Part shown: piece after piece, positions 1-7,654 of the stretch
How positions within the stretch are numbered: position 1 is the first letter of the stretch
Layout of the letters: every line of letters starts with the position of its first letter
Assembly: GCF_000802965.1 (NCBI RefSeq)
Contig: NZ_JSAK01000029.1
Location: 26,359-90,358 of the forward strand
Reading direction: 5' to 3'
DNA: 64,000 nt
Source of the DNA: Pseudomonas fluorescens
Lineage (GTDB): Bacteria; Pseudomonadota; Gammaproteobacteria; Pseudomonadales; Pseudomonadaceae
Program-made: the position numbers and the translations under genes
The notes under the pieces: generated by a model
What the model was told of the DNA's origin: nothing
Databases searched by the model: none
The model's input: the letters and a program-made list of their open reading frames with translations, nothing else

Positions 1-189
1 TACCACAGCTCGACACCGATCGCCTGGTACCTGGTGGGTGCATCGCTGATTTCCATCGTCGCCGTTGGCTTGACCCGTGAAACCCGTGGCAAGTCGCTGC
101 ATGCGGTGGATGCCGAGGCTGCTGCGCGGATTGCGGCGCTGGACAACGCCGTTCCTGCCACTCCACGCCGCAGCGATTCACTAGCCTGA
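1..189 (+). CDS. MFS transporter, C-terminal end only
   Basis: The open frame enters from the left edge and stops at 187-189. The visible 62 residues hold the last part of a membrane helix (AWYLVGASLISIVAVGL) followed by the cytoplasmic ETRGKSL motif, which is typical of the metabolite:H+ symporter branch of the major facilitator superfamily (ProP/ShiA-like). The rest of the tail is hydrophilic and alanine-rich. A REP element separates it from the semialdehyde dehydrogenase on the same strand, so it may import the substrate of that pathway. Substrate cannot be read from this fragment. Confidence 0.75.
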   Translation, partial: YHSSTPIAWYLVGASLISIVAVGLTRETRGKSLHAVDAEAAARIAALDNAVPATPRRSDSLA

Positions 190-205
190 CTACGAACGCA
201 AACCT

Positions 206-285
206 TGTAGGAGCCGGCTTGCTGGCGATTATCGCGACGCGGTATGCCTGACACGCCGCCATCGCTGGCAAGCCAGCTCCTACAG
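206..285. repeat. REPIN (GTAGGAGCCGGCTTGC family)
   Basis: Two inverted REP cores face each other: TGTAGGAGCCGGCTTGCTGG on the left arm and its near reverse complement ending CAGCTCCTACA on the right. It sits between the transporter end and the dehydrogenase start and could form a long hairpin in RNA. Confidence 0.85.
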
Positions 286-322
286 AGGTTTCGCCGCAAA
301 CTTTATGACCGGAGTTTTTTTC

Positions 323-1903
323 ATGTCCGAGATCCTCGGCCACAACTACATCGGCGGCACACGCAGCGCCGCCGGCAGCATCGCACTGCAAAGCCATGAC
401 GCCAGCACCGGCGAAGCCCTGCCCTTCTCTTTCACGCAAGCCACCGCGGATGAAGTACACGCCGCCGCACAAGCCGCTGCTGTCGCCTACCCCACATTCC
501 GTAACTTGCCCGCCGCACGCCGTGCCGACTTCCTTGATGCCATCGCCGCACAACTGGATGCCCTGGATGATGAATTCGTCGCCCTGGTCACCCGCGAAAC
601 CGCGTTGCCGAGCGCCCGCATTCAAGGCGAGCGCGGCCGCACCAGCGGTCAGATGCGCCTGTTCGCCCAGGTCCTGCGACGCGGCGACTTCTACGCTGCA
701 CGCATCGACCGTGCCCTGCCCGACCGTCAACCGCTGCCGCGAGTCGACCTGCGTCAGTACCGGATCGGCGTCGGCCCGGTGGCGGTGTTCGGCGCCAGCA
801 ATTTCCCCCTGGCATTCTCCACGGCCGGCGGCGATACCGCTGCGGCGCTGGCCGCCGGCTGCCCGGTGGTGTTCAAGGCCCATAGCGGGCACATGGCGAC
901 CGCTGAAATCGTCGCCAATGCCATCATCCGCGCAGCCGAACAAACCGACATGCCCAAAGGTGTGTTCAACATGATCTACGGCGCCGGCGTGGGTGAAGCG
1001 CTGGTCAAGCATCCGGCGATCCAGGCCGTCGGCTTCACCGGTTCGCTTAAAGGTGGGCGAGCCCTCGGCGACATGGCCGCCGCGCGACCACAACCGATCC
1101 CGGTGTTCGCCGAAATGAGCAGCATCAACCCGGTCGTGGTGTTGCCAGAAGCACTGCAGGTGCGTGGCGAGAAAATCGCCAGCGAACTGGTGGCTTCGGT
1201 GGTGCAGGGTTGCGGTCAGTTCTGTACTAATCCGGGATTGGTGATCGGCATCCGCTCACCGCAGTTCAGCGCTTTTACCGCGCAACTCGCTACGCTGATG
1301 GCCGAACAACCAGCACAAACCATGCTCAACGCCGGCACGCTCGCCAGCTATGGAAAAGGCGTGCAGGCCTTGATCAGCCATCCGGGAATAACCCATCTGG
1401 CGGGCCACGAACAGCGTGGCAATCAGGCGCGACCGCAACTGTTCAAGGCCGACGTGAGTCTGCTGCTCAAGGGTGATCCACTGCTCCAGGAAGAAGTATT
1501 CGGGCCGACCACGATCATCGTCGAAGTCGCCGACAAGGCTGAACTGCAACAGGCGCTGAACAGTTTGCACGGCCAGCTCACCGCGACCCTGATCGGCGAA
1601 GCGCAGGACCTGCAAGATCATGCGGGTTTGCTGGCACTGCTGGAACAAAAAGTCGGCCGGGTGCTGTTCAACGGCTACCCCACTGGCGTCGAAGTCTGCG
1701 ATGCGATGGTGCATGGCGGGCCTTATCCGGCTACTTCGGACGCCCGTGGAACGTCGGTCGGCACCTTGGCCATCGAGCGTTTCCTGCGTCCGGTGTGCTA
1801 TCAGAACTGCCCGGATGCGCTGCTGCCCGATGCCCTGAAAAACGCCAATCCGCTGGGTATCGCTCGACTTGTCGACGGTAACAGCCAGAGAAACCCAATC
1901 TAA
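323..1903 (+). CDS. 2,5-dioxovalerate (alpha-ketoglutarate semialdehyde) dehydrogenase
   Basis: This is an aldehyde dehydrogenase superfamily enzyme of 526 residues, expected to oxidise alpha-ketoglutarate semialdehyde to 2-oxoglutarate with NAD(P)+. The N-terminus (GHNYIGGTRSA) and overall length match the KGSADH branch. The catalytic Cys is near residue 301 in GCGQFCTNPG and the general-base Glu near residue 264 in FAEMSS. I chose the ATG at 323 because GGAG lies about 10 bases upstream; an ATG at 305 precedes that SD and is unlikely. The convergent neighbour is a pyrroline-2-carboxylate reductase-like enzyme, so hydroxyproline degradation is the best guess, with glucarate or arabinose routes also possible. 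Family assignment is secure; the pathway is inferred. Confidence 0.85.
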   Translation: MSEILGHNYIGGTRSAAGSIALQSHDASTGEALPFSFTQATADEVHAAAQAAAVAYPTFRNLPAARRADFLDAIAAQLDALDDEFVALVTRETALPSARIQGERGRTSGQMRLFAQVLRRGDFYAARIDRALPDRQPLPRVDLRQYRIGVGPVAVFGASNFPLAFSTAGGDTAAALAAGCPVVFKAHSGHMATAEIVANAIIRAAEQTDMPKGVFNMIYGAGVGEALVKHPAIQAVGFTGSLKGGRALGDMAAARPQPIPVFAEMSSINPVVVLPEALQVRGEKIASELVASVVQGCGQFCTNPGLVIGIRSPQFSAFTAQLATLMAEQPAQTMLNAGTLASYGKGVQALISHPGITHLAGHEQRGNQARPQLFKADVSLLLKGDPLLQEEVFGPTTIIVEVADKAELQQALNSLHGQLTATLIGEAQDLQDHAGLLALLEQKVGRVLFNGYPTGVEVCDAMVHGGPYPATSDARGTSVGTLAIERFLRPVCYQNCPDALLPDALKNANPLGIARLVDGNSQRNPI

Positions 1904-1919
1904 ATAACACTTAAAAACC

Positions 1920-2008
1920 TGTGGGAGCTGGCTTGCCAGCGATGGCGGTCTGACAGTCAACATCAATATTGAATGTGCTTGCCTCATCGCTGGCAAGCCA
2001 GCTCCTAA
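1920..2008. repeat. REPIN between convergent genes
   Basis: Inverted REP arms (GTGGGAGCTGGCTTGCCAGC and its complement GCTGGCAAGCCAGCTCC) enclose about 45 bases. It lies between two convergent genes and may act as a bidirectional transcript end. Confidence 0.85.
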
Positions 2009-2019
2009 GGGTTAGGTGA

Positions 2020-3027
2020 TCAGGCCAGAAGCACCTTCAGATCGTTGTACAGGGCCTCAGGAATTTGCACCCCATCCACCAAACTCCGGGCCCGCGCCGC
2101 ATAACGCCGCTGCGACGGCAAGCGCGCGCCCTGCCCCTCGATGCCCTGGAACAACGCCTCGGCCCGGGCCAAATGCTCCGGCGCGGCATCCCCCAAGAAG
2201 CGCCGTGGATCCAGCGCTATGATCAGCTCGCCATGGTACGGCGACGACTTGCTGCCCGCGTCGTAGGCTAGCGATTCGGCGCTGGTCAGGTCACCGATCA
2301 ATGGCCCGGCAATCAACTCCACCATCGCCGCCAGCGCCGAGCCCTTGTGCCCGCCGAAGGTCAGCATCGCGCCGCTGTCGAGCACCACGTTGGCATCGGT
2401 ACTCGGCAGGCCCTGGGCGTCCACGCCCCAGCCTTCGGGGATCGCTTTGCCGACACGGCGGTGCAGTTCGATGTCGCCACGGGCGATGGCGCTGGTGGCA
2501 AAGTCGAACACGAAGGGATCCTGCCCTGCGCGAGGCCAGCCGAAGGCAATCGGATTGGTGCCGAACACCGGCAACCGTCCACCCGCCGGAGCGACCCAGG
2601 CATGACTCGGATTACACGCCAGCGCGACCAGTCCGGCAGCGGTCAATTGCTCGATCTCAACCCACAACGCAGAGAAATGTACGCAGCGATTGATCGCCAT
2701 CGCTGCAATCCCGTTGGCCCGGGTCTTCTCCTCCAACAATGGCAGCCCCGCCTGAAACGCTAACTGCGAAAAACCACCAGCGGCATCCACGCGCACGATC
2801 GACGGTGCCTGGTCGATCACCTCGGGCTCGGCATCGGCCGACACCTTGCCGGCGCGCAGGGAATTCACACACCCCAGAATCCGATACAAACCGTGGGAGG
2901 CACAGCCATCACGCTCGCCGGCGATCACCGTCGCCGCCACCGCTTGCGCGTGGGACAGGTTGAAACCGTTGTGCAACAGGATCGATTCGGCCAACTCGCG
3001 GGCCTCGATCAGGGTCAATCGGATCAT
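2020..3027 (-). CDS. Ldh2-family reductase, probably delta1-pyrroline/piperideine-2-carboxylate reductase
   Basis: This 335-residue protein belongs to the malate/L-lactate dehydrogenase 2 family of NAD(P)H enzymes. Members in Pseudomonas (DpkA/LhpI) reduce delta1-pyrroline-2-carboxylate to proline or delta1-piperideine-2-carboxylate to pipecolate. The expected active-site His is in CASHG near residue 45, and the nucleotide-site regions NPSHAWVAPAGG and GGHKGSALA are present. The ATG at 3027 is preferred since AAGGAG sits six bases before it; the ATG at 3033 touches the SD directly. Its convergent partner is the semialdehyde dehydrogenase. Together they fit trans-hydroxyproline or D-lysine metabolism, but which substrate is used cannot be told from sequence alone. 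Confidence 0.75.
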   Translation of the reverse strand: MIRLTLIEARELAESILLHNGFNLSHAQAVAATVIAGERDGCASHGLYRILGCVNSLRAGKVSADAEPEVIDQAPSIVRVDAAGGFSQLAFQAGLPLLEEKTRANGIAAMAINRCVHFSALWVEIEQLTAAGLVALACNPSHAWVAPAGGRLPVFGTNPIAFGWPRAGQDPFVFDFATSAIARGDIELHRRVGKAIPEGWGVDAQGLPSTDANVVLDSGAMLTFGGHKGSALAAMVELIAGPLIGDLTSAESLAYDAGSKSSPYHGELIIALDPRRFLGDAAPEHLARAEALFQGIEGQGARLPSQRRYAARARSLVDGVQIPEALYNDLKVLLA

Positions 3028-3238
3028 GATCATCTCCTTGAACAGACCGCTCAGGGTGGTCTATTCGAGGCTGCATGGCTTGATGGGTTTGGGCGTGGGG
3101 AGTGACGAAATCGGCACAGGACTGCCGAGTAATTGCTCATACCAAAGGGTTAATGGCAAACACCCATGTCTACTGGTGGCTGCAGTGTTTTGGCCATAAA
3201 TTTCCCTCTAAATCCAGAACACACAGGGGTGTTGAAAA

Positions 3239-4216
3239 ATGACTGATGAGACGAGCGGAACAACCCGTCGGGCCTTGATGACCACCGGTGCAGTGGTAGC
3301 TGCTCTGGCCGTGGCCGCGCCTGTGCTGGCAGCGCAGCAAGCGCCGGCTGCCGCACCTTCAAGTGGCAAAAGCGACGGCAATGCGAGCGGTTCGGGCACG
3401 ATCACCGTGAAGGATGGCACCCAGATTTTCTACAAGGACTGGGGCAGCGGCCAACCGATTGTGTTTCACCATGGCTGGCCGCTTTCCAGCGACGACTGGG
3501 ATACGCAAATGCTGTTTTTCCTCAGCAAGGGCTTTCGGGTCATCGCCCACGATCGCCGTGGTCACGGCCGCTCGTCCCAGACCGCAGTTGGCAACGAAAT
3601 GGACACCTACGCCGCCGATGTCGCGGAGCTGATGGCACACCTCGACATCAAGAATGCCGTGCACGTCGGCCACTCCACCGGTGGTGGCGAGGTGGCGCGC
3701 TACGTTGCACGCCATGGCCGTGGCCGCGTGGCCAAAGCGGTGCTGATCGGCGCCGTGCCGCCGATCATGTTGCGCACCGCGAACAACCCCGGCGGCATCC
3801 CCCAGGACGTCTTCGATGGCCTGCGCAAAGCCGTGGCCGACAACCGCTCGCAGTTTTACCGCGATTTTCCCAGCGGGCCGTTTTATGGCTTCAACCGCCC
3901 GGGTGCGAAAGTGTCTCAAGCGATCATCGATAACTGGTGGCGCCAGGGCATGAACGGCGGGGCCAAGGCGCAATACGACTGCATTCGCGCCTTCTCGGAA
4001 ACCGACTTCACCGATGACCTGAAGAACATCGACGTGCCGACCCTGGTGCTGCACGGCGAAGACGACCAGATCGTGCCAATCGCCGATTCGGCCCACCTGT
4101 CGATCAAGTTGCTCAAGAAAGGTACGCTGAAAACCTACCCCGGCCTGCCCCATGGCCTGTGCACCACCAACGCCGACGTCATCAATACAGACCTGCTGGC
4201 CTTCATCAAAAGCTGA
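3239..4216 (+). CDS. Tat-exported alpha/beta hydrolase (chloroperoxidase/arylesterase-like)
   Basis: The 325-residue product starts with a twin-arginine-like signal (TRRALMTTG followed by an alanine-rich hydrophobic stretch to about residue 33), so it is probably exported folded. The mature part is an alpha/beta hydrolase of the cofactor-free haloperoxidase group: nucleophile Ser146 in GHSTGG, acid Asp275 in HGEDDQ, and His305 in LPHGL. Enzymes of this group hydrolyse esters and can perhydrolyse acids. It stands alone, with about 200 bases upstream and the HIT-like gene downstream. Signal and triad are visible; the substrate is unknown. Confidence 0.8.
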   Translation: MTDETSGTTRRALMTTGAVVAALAVAAPVLAAQQAPAAAPSSGKSDGNASGSGTITVKDGTQIFYKDWGSGQPIVFHHGWPLSSDDWDTQMLFFLSKGFRVIAHDRRGHGRSSQTAVGNEMDTYAADVAELMAHLDIKNAVHVGHSTGGGEVARYVARHGRGRVAKAVLIGAVPPIMLRTANNPGGIPQDVFDGLRKAVADNRSQFYRDFPSGPFYGFNRPGAKVSQAIIDNWWRQGMNGGAKAQYDCIRAFSETDFTDDLKNIDVPTLVLHGEDDQIVPIADSAHLSIKLLKKGTLKTYPGLPHGLCTTNADVINTDLLAFIKS

Positions 4217-4460
4217 CAGCGAAACACTTGATTGACAGCAACCGTATCGCAGCTGCCGGACCCTGACAAAAAGTCATGTTCGGCAGCTCGCGTTTCAATG
4301 CATTTGGCACGAAACGAGCTAGCGTATCAGCGACCTGATCTCAAAAAGCCTGCCGCCCCAACCAGATCTGGATCTAGAATAAGTAGTGGTAAACTTGATG
4401 CCCTGCTTGACCGGGAAATCCAGAGGTTTCAGCACACGGTTCTGACAACGGACACCCCCC

Positions 4461-5000
4461 ATGGAAATAGCACGACAATTCATTATCCATGAGACCGCTC
4501 ACTGGATACTCAACCATCACATGTCGTCGAAGCTCCCTGGCTATCTGGTGCTCGGGACGCGCTACAACACCCGTTCGCTGGCGGATCTGCCCGAGGGTGC
4601 TTTGGCCGAGATGGGCGTGCTGCTCGCCAGGGTGCAGAAAATCCTGCAAACAGAGTTCCAGCCGAAGTGGCTCTACATCAGTCGATTCGGCCACGACCCG
4701 GGCTTCCCCATCCACTTCCACTTCATTCCGGTGTACTCATGGGTCGAAGAGCTGTTCTGGAAGGATGAGCGGTATCGGCTGCTGAAGAATTTCGGTGCCG
4801 GCGCCAACGCTCATTCACTGACCGATGGCGCGGAAATGACCCTGTTCATCTGGCGCGAATTTGGTGAGAGCCCTGAACCACCGTCTATCCAGGGGCCGTC
4901 GATCGAGCAAGTCATCGACCGTCTAAGGCTGGCGTTCAACCCACCGCTGGCGGTGAGTCGCGTAGCCGTCATGGGTGAACGCACGCCCACCATCCAATAG
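4461..5000 (+). CDS. HIT-like domain protein with incomplete His triad
   Basis: This 179-residue protein resembles HIT-superfamily nucleotide hydrolases: an N-terminal strand region (LPGYLVLGTRYNT) is followed by the FPIHFHFIPVY motif near residues 82-92. His85 and His87 fit the second and third histidines of the HxHxHxx triad; the first position is Pro. The predicted catalytic middle His is therefore kept. A C-terminal region of about 80 residues rich in acidic and aromatic residues is not recognisable. The gene ends one base before the convergent GlxA-type regulator. Assignment to HIT is by motif and could be wrong; function unknown. Confidence 0.55.
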   Translation: MEIARQFIIHETAHWILNHHMSSKLPGYLVLGTRYNTRSLADLPEGALAEMGVLLARVQKILQTEFQPKWLYISRFGHDPGFPIHFHFIPVYSWVEELFWKDERYRLLKNFGAGANAHSLTDGAEMTLFIWREFGESPEPPSIQGPSIEQVIDRLRLAFNPPLAVSRVAVMGERTPTIQ

Positions 5001-5001
5001 C

Positions 5002-5982
5002 TTATTTAACCAGCCGTTTTTCTTTCGACGGCCTGTAACCGAAATACGAGCTGTAGCACTTGCTGAAATGGCTGGGTGAAACAAACCCGCAAGCCACCAG
5101 CACATCGACCTGCGACAGTTCGGTGTGCTGGAGCAACCGACGCGCCTCGGTGATCCGCAACTCCATGTAATACCGCTGTGGGGTCGTGCCCAACTGCTCC
5201 CTGAACAAGCGCTCGAGTTGTCTCCGTGAGCGGCCGGCGTAGACCGCCAGTTGTTCCAGTTCCAGCGGCTCCTCGAGGTTGGCGTCCATCAGTTTCACCA
5301 CCTCGCGTAATGGCGCGCTCACACAGATATTTTCCGTCGGTTTAATGCGCCGGTAGCGCGACTCCTCGAACGCCAGAATGTCCTCGATACCTTCGACCAG
5401 GGCTTTGTCGTGCAACCCCTTGATCCAGTCCAGCGCCATGTGGAACGCGCCGGACGGACTGGACGCCGTGAGCCGGTCGCGATCGATGATGTAGGGCTCA
5501 CTGCTGACTTGCGTCGCCTTGCAGAACTCGGCCAGCGCCGGACGGTGTTCGGGGTGAATGGCGCAACGGTAACCGTCCAGCAGGCCTGCCTTGCCCAGGA
5601 ACCATGCGCCGTTCCACAACCCGGCCAGACTGACACCCACTTCTGATGCGGTCCTCAACAGGCTGACAAATCCTTCATTGGCCTTGAGCTCCGTCCGGTA
5701 ACCGCCGCAAATCACCAACAGATCCAGTTCTTTGATTTGTGCACAATCGAGACGGGTATCCGGCCGGATCACCAGTCCCAGATCGCTGACCACCTCGCCC
5801 TCGCTCAAACCGAACGTTCGGGAAGAAAACGAGCCCGGTCGCAGCAGGTTCGCCGTGACAATGGTGTCCAGCGCCTGGGTAAACGCCGGCAGCGAGAAAT
5901 GTTCGAGCAGCAAAAAGCCTGCCCGAACCGTTCGCAGATCGCCTGAATGTTCATTGAGATAGCGAAGGTTTTTGCCCTTCAT
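5002..5982 (-). CDS. GlxA-family AraC-type transcriptional regulator
   Basis: The protein couples a DJ-1/PfpI-like amidotransferase-fold domain (about residues 15-200; ICGGY and GLWNGAWFLGKAGLLDG segments) with a C-terminal double HTH of the AraC type (LEQLAVYAGRSRRQLERLF then VACGFVSPSHFSKCY). This architecture is shared with ArgR, GbdR and CdhR, which sense amino acids or quaternary amines in Pseudomonas. The start is uncertain: I chose the ATG at 5982 (MKGKNLRY), preceded by GGAGG at a short distance; an ATG at 6072 without SD would add 30 residues. Longer reading would run into a REP element and is not credible. The target is unknown. Confidence 0.8.
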   Translation of the reverse strand: MKGKNLRYLNEHSGDLRTVRAGFLLLEHFSLPAFTQALDTIVTANLLRPGSFSSRTFGLSEGEVVSDLGLVIRPDTRLDCAQIKELDLLVICGGYRTELKANEGFVSLLRTASEVGVSLAGLWNGAWFLGKAGLLDGYRCAIHPEHRPALAEFCKATQVSSEPYIIDRDRLTASSPSGAFHMALDWIKGLHDKALVEGIEDILAFEESRYRRIKPTENICVSAPLREVVKLMDANLEEPLELEQLAVYAGRSRRQLERLFREQLGTTPQRYYMELRITEARRLLQHTELSQVDVLVACGFVSPSHFSKCYSSYFGYRPSKEKRLVK

Positions 5983-6142
5983 GCCTCCGCTGAATTGCCG
6001 TCTTTCGATCAATGCCCGACCCACCACGTTACGCCGTTGAACTGTAAAAATGCCTGTGTCGCGAGGCGCCATTGTGCGATGGATCAGGCCAACTGAAAAC
6101 CGGGACGCAGAGGGTGCGTCAATCGATACGTGACACTGAACC

Positions 6143-6236
6143 TGTGGCGAGGGAGCTTGCTCCCGCTGGATGGCGTAGCCGTCCCATTTTTTGGGGCCGC
6201 TTCGCGTCCCAGCGCGAGCAAGCTCCCTCGCCACAG
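6143..6236. repeat. REPIN (GGCGAGGGAGCTTGCTCCC family)
   Basis: Inverted arms TGTGGCGAGGGAGCTTGCTC and GAGCAAGCTCCCTCGCCACA flank a short centre with GGGGCCGCTTCGC. It lies upstream of the GlxA-type regulator and may overlap its 5-prime leader. Confidence 0.85.
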
Positions 6237-6430
6237 GACGGGTGGTTTATTCGAAGGATTCACCGCCTGTAGGACGTTTCCTTGCGATCAATAAACATGA
6301 CGGAAACCTGCGTGTTTAAACGCCTGCAACGTTACTTCATGAAAGCTACAAGACCTTGCACCGTTGCCTACGGTTACGCCAGAATCCGCCGGCTTGTGCG
6401 CCTTGGGGCTCCTCGGTAACTTGATTCGTG

Positions 6431-6624
6431 TCACTGCCCATCAGTGATCGGGTTTAGTAGCCCGTGGTTTTAATCCGAGACGTACAACGCTTCCACCAGT
6501 CAGGCTTTGCGCCTGCATTCTGATGGTGGCTGTACGCAGGGCGCCCTCGGGCGCGCCGGCTTCTAGGATTCCCCGGTCTACTAACCTGCGTACAGCTGCC
6601 ACCCTTTCTTTAGTAGGGATGGGT
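6431..6624 (+). promoter_or_regulatory. Structured leader of the DUF6124 gene (candidate RNA element)
   Basis: About 190 bases before the small gene fold into several inverted repeats. TCACTG/CAGTGA makes a hairpin at 6431-6447. CGGG/CCCG (6449-6464) presents the loop TTTAGTAG. CCACCA.TCAG at 6493-6503 pairs with CTGATGGTGG at 6520-6529, closed by CGTACA (6481) and TGTACG (6531). The same right arm, 6525-6540, can instead pair with 6585-6603 with a three-base bulge. The loop of that alternative stem carries CTACTAA (6578-6584), complementary to the two TTTAGTAG boxes at 6453-6460 and 6609-6616. The last box lies in the loop of CCC/GGG just before the start region. I do not recognise this as a named RNA family; the fold is read by eye. 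Confidence 0.6.
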
Positions 6625-6650
6625 GATGGCCCAATTCAGGAATCCACAGC

Positions 6651-7016
6651 ATGTTCAAGGTAACGCCAAACCCGCCGGACACCGATGCAGCATCCCCCTA
6701 CGAACCCGACTCAAACAAACTCAACGAAGCCGCCGAGCGGGCCCTCGACTTTCACTTCCCCTCGATTGCCGACATCAAAGCCACACCGCGAACACCCAGT
6801 ACCCTGTTTTCCGTTGACCCTGAGGCGGATACCGAAACCCTGATGGTTTATCTGGTCGAAACCCTGGCCTCGATCGATGTGATGGTCCATCAATTGGTGG
6901 ACCATCTGGACGGTGAGTCGCGCAATGCGCTGCTGGGTATTTCGAACAGCGTGATGCTGGCCGAAATTATGGCGAACCGGGTGCTGGATCAGATAGATCC
7001 ACCGGAGCAGATGTAG
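6651..7016 (+). CDS. DUF6124 family protein
   Basis: The 121-residue product has the N-terminus MFKVTPNPPDTD and the block SPYEPDSNKLNEAAERALD that mark the DUF6124 (DUF3077-related) family common in fluorescent pseudomonads. The second half is a predicted helical hairpin (LMVYLVETLASIDVMVHQL and NALLGISNSVMLAEIMANRVLD). There is no signal peptide or membrane helix, so it should be cytoplasmic. AGGA lies about nine bases before the ATG. It is monocistronic, ends at a REP terminator-like element and is preceded by the structured leader described separately. No biochemical function is known to me. Confidence 0.85.
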   Translation: MFKVTPNPPDTDAASPYEPDSNKLNEAAERALDFHFPSIADIKATPRTPSTLFSVDPEADTETLMVYLVETLASIDVMVHQLVDHLDGESRNALLGISNSVMLAEIMANRVLDQIDPPEQM

Positions 7017-7020
7017 AAGA

Positions 7021-7083
7021 TCAAAAGATCGCAGCCTGCGGCAGCTCCTACAGGGGTAACGCGTAATTCCTGCGATCTTTTGA
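7021..7083. terminator. REP hairpin acting as likely terminator
   Basis: TCAAAAGATCGCAG on the left pairs with CTGCGATCTTTTGA on the right around a GCAGCCTGCGGCAGCTCC core. It lies between the convergent DUF6124 and CMD genes and ends in T-rich sequence on both strands. Confidence 0.7.
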
Positions 7084-7094
7084 GTCCGATGCGT

Positions 7095-7421
7095 TTACGC
7101 CACGCCCTCCTCCATCACATCCTCCGCCCAACTGATCGCCGCCACCACGGTCGGGAAACCGATCGTGCTGGTGAGTGCGATCAGGGTGTGGCGGATCTGC
7201 TCCGGGGTTGCGCCGGCTTCCAGTGCGCGCCGGGTGTGACTGTGCACGGCGCCTTCGGAGTGAATCGCCGCGGCGGCACCGAGCTGGATCAACTGGACCA
7301 CTTGCTCGTCCAGCGGACCGGCGTGACGCACAACGGTACCCAGGGCTTCCACCGCATCCAGGTAATCCGGGTATTGCTGCTTGAGGTTTCGGTAGGTGTT
7401 GTGTGCTCTCTTCTTGGTCAT
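7095..7421 (-). CDS. Carboxymuconolactone decarboxylase-family protein, no cysteines in motif
   Basis: This 108-residue protein has the all-alpha CMD/AhpD fold signature: SEGAVHSHTRRALEAGATPEQIRHTL. The redox CxxC pair of AhpD is absent, so it should not be a peroxidase and is closer to true gamma-CMD types, which act on lactones, or to non-catalytic members. The ATG at 7421 is preceded by a good SD (GGAG) and gives a normal family length; the frame is open further upstream but without SD. It is divergent from the glutamine-synthetase-like operon across about 230 bases, suggesting shared regulation. Role unknown. Confidence 0.75.
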   Translation of the reverse strand: MTKKRAHNTYRNLKQQYPDYLDAVEALGTVVRHAGPLDEQVVQLIQLGAAAAIHSEGAVHSHTRRALEAGATPEQIRHTLIALTSTIGFPTVVAAISWAEDVMEEGVA

Positions 7422-7654
7422 TGTTTTCTCCTCGCGAACCTGTGCCGGGCTGCTCGCTTGAACACATTCCGGGCCCTGTTTTACCCGATAGATAAAGGCT
7501 TCGATCAGCAAAACTTGCGAAAAGCGACAGTAGGCTAAGCTTAGTGCAGCTTATTGCTCACGATGCTCGCATCTGCAGGTTTTGGGTTTTTCTGGAGAGC
7601 GTCTGCAACAGCTATTTCAGACAGGCCCACACAATTTGCGCAGGACTTGCCGTG

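Noticed and set aside
4232..4492. Short frame between the alpha/beta hydrolase and the HIT-like gene
   Set aside because: No SD, no recognisable features and overlaps the start of the HIT-like gene.
5983..6234. N-terminal extension of the GlxA-type regulator
   Set aside because: The extra residues would be encoded by a REP element; family members start near the residue encoded at 5982.
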